Assembly: GCA_030589825.1 (NCBI GenBank)
Contig: JAUUZT010000033.1
Coordinates: 1 to 8,000 of the forward strand
Reading direction: 5' to 3'
Length of the DNA: 8,000 bases
Source: Dehalococcoidia bacterium
GTDB taxonomy: Bacteria > Chloroflexota > Dehalococcoidia > GIF9 > AB-539-J10
Shown: piece after piece, positions 1 to 6,851 of the stretch
How the letters are laid out: each line of letters opens with the position of its first letter
Numbering within the stretch: position 1 is the first letter of the stretch
Notes under the pieces: generated by a model
The model's database searches: none
The model's input: the letters and a program-made list of their open reading frames with translations, nothing else
What the model was told of the DNA's origin: nothing
Made by a program: the position numbers and the translations under genes

Positions 1-416
1 AAGGAGGTAGCACGCCTTAAACGATAGCTGAGTATGGACATAATCTCAGTTGCTACATCAGGTTTTTTATTGATAACGTCCAGAAAGTCATCCCGCTGCA
101 ACACGAGGGCCTGAGTAGCTTCCATGGCTATAGCACTGGCAGAGCGAGCAGCCCCATCAAGGATGGAGAGTTCACCAAAGAAGTCTCCATCAGCAAGAAT
201 ATTTAGAATCAGTTCACCCCCCTCGGACGAGGGTGATGTGATCTTCACTTTCCCATTTTCGATGATGTACAGTGCAGAGCCAGGATCGTCCTTATGAAAG
301 ATGGTCTCGCCTCGCCTGTATTTCCGTGGTGTTAACCTACTGGCTAGCTCGGCAAGGGCACCAGACTCCAACGATGTGAAAAGGGGAATGGATCTTAATA
401 GATTAATTGCTTCCAT
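1..416 (-). CDS. Cyclic-nucleotide-binding domain protein (Crp/Fnr-type sensor), C-terminus cut by window
   Basis: The reverse strand from the ATG at 416 reads 138 codons without a stop to the window edge. The start MEAINLLRSIPLFTSL is a typical cyclic-nucleotide-binding (cNMP) domain opening. A beta-roll follows, with the phosphate-binding cassette at residues 79-93: FFGELSILDG, then ARSASA. Glu82 and Arg91 fall where Crp-type domains contact the ribose and phosphate of cAMP. The last visible residues (LSYRLRRAT) resemble the start of the long C-helix that, in Crp/Fnr proteins, leads to a DNA-binding helix-turn-helix. That part lies outside the window, so whether this is a transcription factor or a stand-alone sensor cannot be told. 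The gene starts 40 nt after the stop of the upstream cyclase on the same strand, so co-transcription is likely and cAMP is the natural ligand (inference). No strong ribosome binding site precedes the ATG. The frame stays open further upstream, but the homology-like start supports 416. Confidence 0.9.
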   Translation of the reverse strand, partial: MEAINLLRSIPLFTSLESGALAELASRLTPRKYRRGETIFHKDDPGSALYIIENGKVKITSPSSEGGELILNILADGDFFGELSILDGAARSASAIAMEATQALVLQRDDFLDVINKKPDVATEIMSILSYRLRRATS

Positions 417-456
417 ATCAAAGACCCGATTATTAATCCAGAATACTAATGCTTCA

Positions 457-3400
457 TTAAGATTTTAAACTTTCAAGTCTATCGTGCGTTCTTCGTAGCC
501 AGTAGTCCATCCCCATCTCGTAGAACATATCATTGGCTTTTGTAAGCACTTCTAAAGCCTTTTCCTTTTGGCCAAATTCAGCATAATATTCGCCCAAGTG
601 CATGTATGACACGGACAGAAAAGGCTTCAATTTTAGCTCTTCCAATAACTGAATTCCTTGAATTATCAATTTCTCAGCTTGATGTTTTTGTGATTTATCT
701 AACCTTCCCTTAATCCTCCCCATTATAACACTCGCGTTTCCCTCTAAATGCTTCTCTTTAAGGGTCTGTGCGAGTTCCAATGCCTCTTGCGTATTAACCA
801 AGGCTTCATCAAGATCATTATCATCAAAATATATTGCACCCAAGTAATAGTAATACTGAGATAAGTTCATGGATAATCCAGCATCTGTTTGAATCTTCAG
901 TGCTTTTTTTATGTTCTCCAGCGCTTTTTCCCGCTTTCCTATTAAGTAATAACCCCAACCAAGGCGTAACCAGGCAAGGCCAATTAATGGAATTATCTGA
1001 TTTTCCTCGCCATACTTAACGGCACTTTGCAGATGGCTCACTGCACTTTTACCATCTCCCTTAATTGTAAAAAAGGACCCGTAAAGAATCTCAGCGAAAC
1101 CTATACTGTATACATTGTCGATCTTATGGGCGAAACGAACGCCTTTTTCACACATTTTCCGCCCTGCTTGGAAATCCCCCAAGTTACCTAGGCTGTATCC
1201 GTAATAGACTGAAAGTGCCGAATACAGATTAAAGTTATGTGGACCACTAAAAAATTCGCTTTCTGTCCGCGTTCTTTCAAGCAAATTGAGTACTCGCGGA
1301 GCTATATCCGCTATCTTCGTATGTTCTCCGGCAATAGTGTACGAACAACAGAGATCGAAACCAGTAGGTGCTGCTAGATGCACATCCTGGACTTGCTCTG
1401 CTTCTCGAAAAGCTATTTCTGCATAATTTATTCCTTTAGTTGGCTCACCCTTGAATGTATAACAAAGACTAAGGCGACTATGGAGACTTGCAAGACTTTT
1501 CCCATCGTCCAGCTCTTTACATAGCCTCTCTCCATCCAACAATATCAAGAGAGAATCATCAGGATAACCCAAAACCCTCATAGGTCCTTCTGCCAATAAG
1601 CGAATTTCGACCCCCTGTCTCTTAATCTCATCGTTTTGGGGTTCTTTATTTAGAATATCAATCGCCTCCTTATAGAAGCGTAGGGATTCCCAATTGGAAT
1701 AATTCCGCTCCGCTTTTTCGCCTGATAACTTAAGATATTGATAGGCTTTACTTGAATTTTCACTCCTGGCGTAGTGATAAGCAAGAATCTCGTAGAATTC
1801 CTCAATTCTGTCTGGATAAAGCAACTCTATGGCTTCTCCTATCCTTTCATGAGTCTTTCTTCTCATGTTTAGAAGCAAGCTATTATAAGCAACTTCCTGA
1901 GTAACAGAGTGCTTGAAAATGTATTCCAATTCAGGGAACAGGTTTTTTTCATAGATGAACTCATACTCCTGGAGATTAAGCAGATGGTTTTTAAGCTCAT
2001 CCTGCATTCCTGTGATAGCCTGAAGAATGTTATAAGCAAAATCTCTACCTATTACCGATGCAACCTGCATAGTTCGTTTTAAATCATTTTCAAGTCTATC
2101 TATTCGGGATGTAATGATCCCTTGAATGGTATCTGGTACTTCTATATGGGACGTATCCCCATTCAGTACGTATTGATTATTCCTCTTCTTTTTAATTGAT
2201 CCATTCTCTAATAACGTTTGTGTTATTTCTTCCATGAAAAGAGGGTTGCCTCCAGCTCGGTTAAGCACCAGTTCCCTGAGCTCAGGTTCTATATTAGTAC
2301 TCTTCAGAATCGATTGTAGTAATATTACGCCTTTATTAAATGTGAGTTGATCTATACTTATATGTCTATAATATGATTTGCTACCCCAAATATGAGTGAA
2401 TTCTGGTCGATAGAGTAATACTAGTAATACACTTGTTTTGGGCAACCAGCCAATAAAGTAATTTAGGAATTCTTCGGTAGTTTTATCGACCCAATGAAAA
2501 TCTTCTATGACGATTAAAACTGGTTTATTCTCACTTTCACGAATAATCAAATTACGCAGAGCCTCGAATATCCTTTCCCTTCTCTGAGGAGGTAATAACC
2601 TCATATATTGTTCGTCATGTACATGCAGGTAAAGCAACTCATAGAGAGGTGACAATATGCTTTTAAACTCCACATCGAGCTGAGTGATCTTTTCTTCCAT
2701 ACTCTTTTTTATTATAGACTCACGCTGGCCTTCTCTTATATTGAAATAGTCTCTAATAATATCCAGTATAGGTAAGTAGGCCATAGATTTTCCATAATGC
2801 ATACAACGACCTTCAAGGAATGTATAGTCTCCTGGCCTTAGCGTTTCTCTAAATTCAAGAATAAGCCTTGATTTGCCAACGCCAGGCTCACCTACTATTC
2901 CTACGACCTGACCAGAGTGCTGTTTAGCAGATTCGAAAGACTCTTTGAGTATTGTTAGTTCTTTCTCTCGACCTATAAAGCGAGTAAGTCCCTTAACAAC
3001 CGCTGCCTCAATCCTGGTCTGTACCCCTCTTGCTCCAACAAGCATATAAGTCTCTACGGGTTCTTCTTTCCCCTTCACTGTAAGATTGCCGATTGGCTTG
3101 AAATCGAAGAATTCCCTGGCCAACTTATAGGTGTTTATGGACACCAATATGGTTCCCGGCGTGGCCATACTCTCCATCCTGGAGGCGAGGTTGGTGGTAT
3201 CACCCAGCGCAGTATAATCGATACTTAAGTCATGACTGATAGAACCTATGATAACCGGGCCAGAGTTAATCCCTACCCGCATTTTAAATTTTACCCCATA
3301 CTCATCCTCTATTCTCTTGCCGTATTCTTGGATGGCTCTCTGAATAGAGAGAGCGGCGTGGCAGGCCCGCTGGGCATGGTCTTCGTGTGCAATCGGCGCA

Positions 3401-3837
3401 CCAAATAGCGCCATTACCTGGTCTCCCGAGAATTTTTCTACAGTGCCCTCATATGCATGTATTTCATTCATCAACACATCAAAACAACCGTACATTATGA
3501 AGTGAACTTCATCGGGGTCTAGCTTCTCTGCCAAGGAAGTGTAGTTAGCCACGTCTGCGAAGAGAATAGTTACCAGCTTGCGCTCACCCTCAATACTGCC
3601 TCTAGAGGCAAGGATCTTATCAGCTAAATGTTTGGGGGTAAATGATAATGGTTCGGAGTAGTTTATAGGAGGAGTTGCCTTGAGCTTGGATACGCTCTGG
3701 CCGCATTCATCGCAAAAGTTGGCACCGATTGGTAGTATTTTACCGCAGTGCGGACATTCATACTCCAACTTATTTCCACATTCCACACAAAACCTAGCTC
3801 TTACTGTGTACTCCGACTGGCATTTAGGGCATCTCAT
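457..3837 (-). CDS. Double zinc ribbon - class III adenylate cyclase - STAND/AAA ATPase - TPR protein (cyclase paralogue 1)
   Basis: This complete 1126-residue, apparently soluble multidomain protein has no signal peptide or membrane segment. In order it has: two zinc ribbons (Cys 3, 6, 17, 20 and 28, 31, 42, 45); a linker; a class III nucleotidyl cyclase domain at about 85-265; a STAND/AAA-type ATPase at about 285-660; and a helical TPR-like region at about 690-1115. The cyclase keeps metal ligands Asp95 (LFADV) and Asp139 (SGDQ), the ATP-selecting pair Lys135/Thr209, and transition-state Asn216/Arg220 (NLASR), so ATP to cAMP is predicted. The ATPase shows Walker A GEPGVGKSR (316-324), Walker B LIVIED (441-446) and the GGNPLFMEE motif (529-537). 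Proteins of this build are thought to couple TPR-sensed partners and ATPase state to cyclase output; the signal is unknown. The start at 3837 is supported by AGGA 9 nt upstream and by alignment with the second cyclase. The cNMP-binding gene follows 40 nt downstream. Confidence 0.95.
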   Translation of the reverse strand: MRCPKCQSEYTVRARFCVECGNKLEYECPHCGKILPIGANFCDECGQSVSKLKATPPINYSEPLSFTPKHLADKILASRGSIEGERKLVTILFADVANYTSLAEKLDPDEVHFIMYGCFDVLMNEIHAYEGTVEKFSGDQVMALFGAPIAHEDHAQRACHAALSIQRAIQEYGKRIEDEYGVKFKMRVGINSGPVIIGSISHDLSIDYTALGDTTNLASRMESMATPGTILVSINTYKLAREFFDFKPIGNLTVKGKEEPVETYMLVGARGVQTRIEAAVVKGLTRFIGREKELTILKESFESAKQHSGQVVGIVGEPGVGKSRLILEFRETLRPGDYTFLEGRCMHYGKSMAYLPILDIIRDYFNIREGQRESIIKKSMEEKITQLDVEFKSILSPLYELLYLHVHDEQYMRLLPPQRRERIFEALRNLIIRESENKPVLIVIEDFHWVDKTTEEFLNYFIGWLPKTSVLLVLLYRPEFTHIWGSKSYYRHISIDQLTFNKGVILLQSILKSTNIEPELRELVLNRAGGNPLFMEEITQTLLENGSIKKKRNNQYVLNGDTSHIEVPDTIQGIITSRIDRLENDLKRTMQVASVIGRDFAYNILQAITGMQDELKNHLLNLQEYEFIYEKNLFPELEYIFKHSVTQEVAYNSLLLNMRRKTHERIGEAIELLYPDRIEEFYEILAYHYARSENSSKAYQYLKLSGEKAERNYSNWESLRFYKEAIDILNKEPQNDEIKRQGVEIRLLAEGPMRVLGYPDDSLLILLDGERLCKELDDGKSLASLHSRLSLCYTFKGEPTKGINYAEIAFREAEQVQDVHLAAPTGFDLCCSYTIAGEHTKIADIAPRVLNLLERTRTESEFFSGPHNFNLYSALSVYYGYSLGNLGDFQAGRKMCEKGVRFAHKIDNVYSIGFAEILYGSFFTIKGDGKSAVSHLQSAVKYGEENQIIPLIGLAWLRLGWGYYLIGKREKALENIKKALKIQTDAGLSMNLSQYYYYLGAIYFDDNDLDEALVNTQEALELAQTLKEKHLEGNASVIMGRIKGRLDKSQKHQAEKLIIQGIQLLEELKLKPFLSVSYMHLGEYYAEFGQKEKALEVLTKANDMFYEMGMDYWLRRTHDRLESLKS

Positions 3838-3846
3838 TATCGAATA

Positions 3847-3850
3847 TCCT
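3847..3850 (-). promoter_or_regulatory. Ribosome binding site of cyclase 1
   Basis: AGGA on the reverse strand lies 9 nt before the ATG at 3837. The spacing is normal and supports this start, as does the zinc ribbon cysteine at residue 3 shared with the paralogue. Confidence 0.6.
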
Positions 3851-3884
3851 GAATGTAAATTTAATTCAATAAACTAGTGCGCCT

Positions 3885-3913
3885 ATCCTAGACGAAGCTA
3901 TTCGCGTTGTCAA
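3885..3913 (-). promoter_or_regulatory. Putative sigma70-type promoter of cyclase 1
   Basis: On the reverse strand a perfect TTGACA (3913-3908) is followed by a 17-bp spacer and TAGGAT (3890-3885), which matches TATAAT at 4 of 6 positions including both ends. Transcription would start near 3879, giving a leader of about 40 nt that contains the AGGA ribosome binding site. Read by eye only; no start site is known. Confidence 0.55.
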
Positions 3914-3933
3914 TCACTGGAGCAGTTTTTATG

Positions 3934-4014
3934 ATAGGGCATTGCAGATATTTCAAGGTGCAGTGTGATAAAAGCTAGGGGGAATGAATATCAAAAATTT
4001 TAAATAGTGCATTG
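3934..4014. repeat. Spaced 11-bp imperfect direct repeat, possible operator
   Basis: ATAGGGCATTG at 3934-3944 recurs as ATAGTGCATTG at 4004-4014, with one mismatch and 70 bp (about seven helical turns) between starts. Both copies lie between the two divergent promoters, a position that suits a looping regulator. The copies are short and may be chance in AT-rich DNA. Confidence 0.25.
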
Positions 4015-4058
4015 ACTAAAGCGCATTTATATACCTATCAATAAGCGCAAGAGATACG

Positions 4059-4087
4059 TTGACAACTGTGAATTTATTCTTTACGAT
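4059..4087 (+). promoter_or_regulatory. Putative sigma70-type promoter of the MBL-fold gene
   Basis: TTGACA at 4059-4064, a 17-bp spacer and TACGAT at 4082-4087 form a strong candidate: perfect -35, optimal spacing, -10 matching 4 of 6. Transcription would start near 4094, about 120 nt before the MBL start codon. The same -35 and -10 hexamers with the same spacing recur before the second cyclase at 6774-6802. Confidence 0.55.
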
Positions 4088-4212
4088 GTGTCAACTAAAT
4101 ATTAGTTTCCGATCATCTGGAGAGTGTATCAGAAATGCCCAAAGTATTATTTACAAAATATCAACTGGGCAATTTAAAAACTGGTATCTTCTAAGGAAAT
4201 TAGTTGAGTTAG

Positions 4213-4965
4213 ATGCGAAAACGACAGTCATTTCCGTCGCATGACGGTGAAATACATACTGTCTTTGGCCGAATTAACCCACATTATTTAATTTACAACA
4301 ATGGGAATATTGTGGTCATAGACGTTTGTTTTAATTCGGATGCAGATTTGATCTTAGACTATGCGCAAAAATGTCTCAGCTGTGGTGTTGATTCAATTAA
4401 GTTGATTGTTACTACCCATTACCATCTTGACCATATAAATGGTGTGGATTATCTAGTTAACAAAACAGAGGCAAAAGTTGCAGCTCACGTGAATGCAGAC
4501 AAGTATTACAGTGGAGCAGCAGCGCCAGCCAAACTAAAGTGCGGGGAAATACTTCGTCTTGCCTGCATTTGGTTGAGGGATCTATGTCCCTTACCCACAA
4601 TGCGTGATTTTTGCGCAAAACCATTTGCGGGAATTCCTCTATTACGAAGAGGTCTAAAAACCAATCCAGAATATTGGCTTCAAGATGGACAGACTTTACC
4701 TTTGGCTTCGGACTGGATCGTTATACATACAAAGGGACATACCGATGACAGCATTTGCCTCTATAACAAGAAGCTTAGAGCGTTAATTTCAGGAGACACT
4801 ATTATTAATGTATGTGGAACACCAAAACTAAATCCCATCGTTCTACGAGACAAAATGGCCGGTAAAGACTCGCTTCAAAAACTTAAACAATTGGAGATTG
4901 ACCACATTTATCCTGGGTATGGTTGGCCCGTTTCCCGCCCATCGATCATTAACTATGTATCCTAA
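4213..4965 (+). CDS. Metallo-beta-lactamase-fold hydrolase
   Basis: This 250-residue MBL-fold protein has no signal peptide and is probably cytoplasmic. The zinc-binding HxHxDH motif is His69-Tyr-His71-Leu-Asp73-His74, after the strand SIKLIVTT. Further ligands are His176 in HTKGHTDDS and Asp195 in ISGDT. The usual C-terminal PGHG motif reads Pro234-Gly-Tyr236-Gly, so the last expected zinc-binding histidine is tyrosine. An insert at about 100-155 containing LRDLCPLPTM and the GIPLLRRGLK stretch is likely to shape the substrate pocket. The substrate is unknown; the family includes thioesterases, lactonases, glyoxalase II and other hydrolases. The ATG directly follows an in-frame TAG (4210-4212), so no longer start exists. 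An AAGGA at 4193-4197 is 15 nt upstream, further than usual. A promoter candidate lies at 4059-4087. The fold is certain; the activity is not. Confidence 0.92.
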   Translation: MRKRQSFPSHDGEIHTVFGRINPHYLIYNNGNIVVIDVCFNSDADLILDYAQKCLSCGVDSIKLIVTTHYHLDHINGVDYLVNKTEAKVAAHVNADKYYSGAAAPAKLKCGEILRLACIWLRDLCPLPTMRDFCAKPFAGIPLLRRGLKTNPEYWLQDGQTLPLASDWIVIHTKGHTDDSICLYNKKLRALISGDTIINVCGTPKLNPIVLRDKMAGKDSLQKLKQLEIDHIYPGYGWPVSRPSIINYVS

Positions 4966-5041
4966 TATAAGGCTCACCTATATAAGGATTACATCAGGTA
5001 ATTTGTGCCCATAAATTGTTCATTCACGGACACGACTTACT

Positions 5042-5190
5042 GGATATCCACAGCTGGTAAAAGATGAGATCGAGGCCAAATACTTAGCTTGCCGCTAATA
5101 ATACAGAATAGTGTTCTAGAAAGAAATGCCGAGGTACAGCAATTGTATGAAATGATAGAACATAGGCTTCAATCGAAAGCGAGCTTATAG
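5042..5190 (+). pseudogene. Possible remnant of a gene 3' end upstream of the radical SAM gene
   Basis: The 224-bp gap after the MBL gene contains two short open stretches that look protein-like but lie in different frames. One (5042-5098) reads GYPQLVKDEIEAKYLACR and then stops. The other is open from 5068, with a possible TTG start at 5089, and ends NAEVQQLYEMIEHRLQ, five more residues, and a TAG at 5188-5190. Joined by a frameshift near 5080-5098 they would give a charged, helical protein tail. The TAG shares its last base with the GTG start of the radical SAM gene, the kind of overlap seen between translationally coupled genes. I do not recognise the family. It could instead be non-coding or a short real ORF of about 33 codons. 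Confidence 0.25.
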
Positions 5191-6632
5191 TGAAAGTGCT
5201 CTTGGTGCAACCCCCAAATCACAGCAACTTGGGACTCCAAGGGCTCATGCTGCTTGAACCATTGGGATTAGAGATGATCGGTGCAAGCCTCCAGTCTGAA
5301 CACCAGGTAGATATCCTAGATATGCGTCTCGAGCCAAGTTTGCGCCGAAAGGTAGCTCAATTCAAACCGGACGCAGTCGGTGTTGCATCATCGTTCACTG
5401 CAGATGTCTACAACGTTTTCCGTGTCCTGGATATTGTCAAGGAATATAACCCGCATATTTTTTCCTTCGTCGGTGGTCAACATGCTACTATGGCCCACGC
5501 AGATTTCATTGGCAGAAAGGCGGACGCAGTTGTGCTCGGAGAAGGCGAGTTGACTGTGCGAGAGCTCCTCGACTGCTGGGAGCATTATCGACCGCTGAAG
5601 GAGGTAAGCGGTCTGGCCTTTAGGCACGACGGCAGCTGGATTACAAATACTCCCCGCCGCCTTATTCAGGACCTGGATGAGGTCCCTTTGCCAGCACGTT
5701 CTCTAGTGTCTAAGTATCTTCCAAACTACCATCTCATATGGCAGCAACCCGGCGCATTGGTGGAAACCACAAGGGGCTGTCCTCACAGGTGTAAGTTTTG
5801 CTCTGTTTGGAAGTTCTGGAGAGGTTCCTTACGCTCCCGTAGCCCGGAGAGGATAGTCGAAGATCTCAGTCAGACAGAGTGTGAAGACGTCCTGTTCACT
5901 GACGACAGCGCCCTTTCTAACCCCGCGTGTAGCGAAAATATTGTAGATGCGATCAAAAAAGCTGGACTACGCAAGCGGTACATAATGCAAGTTAGAGCTG
6001 ATTCTATCGTCAACTGTCGCGATCTCCTATCCAGGTGGAAAGATGTTGGCCTGGACTGCGTATTCGTTGGCTTTGAGTCAATCAAACAGCAAGAGCTTGA
6101 CAATTATGGCAAACGTCTTACCGTAGATTGCTGCGAGGAGGCTATCACTATTCTTCATGAATTGGGTCTCAGCTTCACAGGCTCGTTTATAATAAGCCCC
6201 GATTTTGAGAAAGAAGACTTCGCTGCTCTTAGATGTTTCGTGAGGAAACATATGAAGATGAGCATGCCCACTTTTCCGATTCTGACCCCGCTGCCAGGAA
6301 CTGTGTTGTATAAAGAAAGAGCAGCGGAAATAATCAGCGATAACTATGAACTATATGATTTGCTTCATTCAATTCTCCCTACACGACTGGGATTAAACAA
6401 ATTCTACAAGCAGTTTGTTCGTCTACATACAAGCTATTATTATGTTTACATCACCCCAATTGGATTCAAGAAAGCCTTGTCCAGAGGTAATCTGAGAGAA
6501 TTTCTTAGCCAAGCTTTGAAAGCGATTAGTATGCTCCTAAATAACCACCCCTGGGCACTACTCAAGCATCACAAACTACCACCAGGGCAGCGTTCCATGA
6601 ACGGATTCCCCAAGCAGGCTCGACGTATATAA
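5190..6632 (+). CDS. B12-binding radical SAM protein, HpnR-like (putative methyltransferase)
   Basis: The 480-residue protein has an N-terminal cobalamin-binding Rossmann-like domain at about 1-150 (start MKVLLVQPP, then LEPLGLEMIG, FVGGQHA and VLGEGE). A radical SAM core follows at about 185-400, with the iron-sulfur motif Cys197-x3-Cys201-x2-Cys204 in TTRGCPHRCKFCSVW. The C-terminal part includes LPTRLGLNKFY. The LEPLGLE opening, the FCSVW cluster context and the YELYDLLHSILPTRL region recall HpnR, the hopanoid C-3 methylase, from memory of that family. No hopanoid or squalene gene is visible, so a different lipid or other substrate is quite possible and I give no gene symbol. Class B radical SAM enzymes of this kind usually methylate unactivated carbons using methylcobalamin and SAM. 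The start is GTG; an in-frame stop at 5163-5165 rules out anything much longer, and no ATG lies between. Only a weak GAG ribosome binding site precedes it. It follows the MBL gene on the same strand. Confidence 0.92.
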   Translation: MKVLLVQPPNHSNLGLQGLMLLEPLGLEMIGASLQSEHQVDILDMRLEPSLRRKVAQFKPDAVGVASSFTADVYNVFRVLDIVKEYNPHIFSFVGGQHATMAHADFIGRKADAVVLGEGELTVRELLDCWEHYRPLKEVSGLAFRHDGSWITNTPRRLIQDLDEVPLPARSLVSKYLPNYHLIWQQPGALVETTRGCPHRCKFCSVWKFWRGSLRSRSPERIVEDLSQTECEDVLFTDDSALSNPACSENIVDAIKKAGLRKRYIMQVRADSIVNCRDLLSRWKDVGLDCVFVGFESIKQQELDNYGKRLTVDCCEEAITILHELGLSFTGSFIISPDFEKEDFAALRCFVRKHMKMSMPTFPILTPLPGTVLYKERAAEIISDNYELYDLLHSILPTRLGLNKFYKQFVRLHTSYYYVYITPIGFKKALSRGNLREFLSQALKAISMLLNNHPWALLKHHKLPPGQRSMNGFPKQARRI

Positions 6633-6703
6633 ACAGAAGAATGCGGATACTTCCAACTAGCCTCCGAGCAAAACATAAATCGCTGTACATCTCATAATTA
6701 AGC

Positions 6704-6718
6704 CAGCCGAAGAGGCTG
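6704..6718. other. Small hairpin downstream of the radical SAM gene
   Basis: CAGCC, a GAAGA loop and GGCTG form a perfect 5-bp GC-rich stem about 70 nt after the radical SAM stop. There is no T-run after either arm, so it does not qualify as an intrinsic terminator. It is the only clear inverted repeat I see in the 219-bp gap 6633-6851. Confidence 0.25.
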
Positions 6719-6773
6719 CGTATTCAGACCAGAAAGCCGACACCTTAAATTGTTCCCTAACCTTCTGCAGCTA

Positions 6774-6802
6774 TTGACAATGCCCCCACAACTATCTACG
6801 AT
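6774..6802 (+). promoter_or_regulatory. Putative sigma70-type promoter of cyclase 2
   Basis: TTGACA at 6774-6779, a 17-bp spacer and TACGAT at 6797-6802. Both hexamers and the spacing are identical to those upstream of the MBL gene, although the spacer sequences differ. Transcription would start near 6809, giving a leader of about 43 nt, close to the 40 nt predicted for cyclase 1. Confidence 0.6.
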
Positions 6803-6842
6803 GAACGCAATAGAATCACCCACCCGTTTATTTAAAGTCTAC

Positions 6843-6846
6843 GAGG
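6843..6846 (+). promoter_or_regulatory. Ribosome binding site of cyclase 2
   Basis: GAGG lies 5 nt before the ATG at 6852. Together with the zinc ribbon cysteines at codons 3 and 6, it fixes the start codon. Confidence 0.6.
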
Positions 6847-6851
6847 CATAA

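Larger units (their letters stand above)
3838..4212. other. Divergent intergenic region between cyclase 1 and the MBL-fold gene
   Basis: This 375-bp AT-rich stretch separates two divergently transcribed genes. It carries one promoter candidate per direction; the two -35 hexamers lie about 145 bp apart. It also holds a spaced 11-bp direct repeat (3934-3944 and 4004-4014, 10 of 11 matching) and a 7-bp direct repeat AAGCGCA (4019-4025 and 4043-4049) just upstream of the plus-strand promoter. A weaker alternative promoter, TTGACT at 4012-4017 with TATCAA 18 bp further on, also reads toward the MBL gene. About 120 nt of untranslated leader would precede the MBL gene. I see no convincing coding sequence, tRNA or riboswitch here. 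Confidence 0.6.

Noticed and set aside
834..1019. Plus-strand ORF inside cyclase 1
   Set aside because: It lies wholly antisense within the TPR-coding region, whose frame is clearly the real one.
3680..3877. Plus-strand ORF with regularly spaced HS-rich segments
   Set aside because: It is the antisense shadow of the cysteine-rich zinc ribbon codons of cyclase 1. The apparent repeat comes from the repeated CxxC motifs.
4059..4244. Short plus-strand ORF (61 codons from TTG, or 53 from ATG at 4086) before the MBL gene
   Set aside because: Its TTG start is the -35 box of the likely promoter and the internal ATG overlaps the -10. It runs into the MBL gene in another frame, has no ribosome binding site and resembles no known protein.
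4966..4995. Short repeat TATAAGG around 4966-4986 considered as an insertion footprint
   Set aside because: It is two copies of a 5-7 base AT-rich word with no inverted ends or transposase remnant.
5388..6103. Two minus-strand ORFs (5388-5627 and 5870-6103)
   Set aside because: Both are antisense within the radical SAM gene and have no recognisable domains.
6704..6718. Intrinsic terminator after the radical SAM gene
   Set aside because: The stem is only 5 bp and no T-run follows on either strand; kept only as a hairpin.
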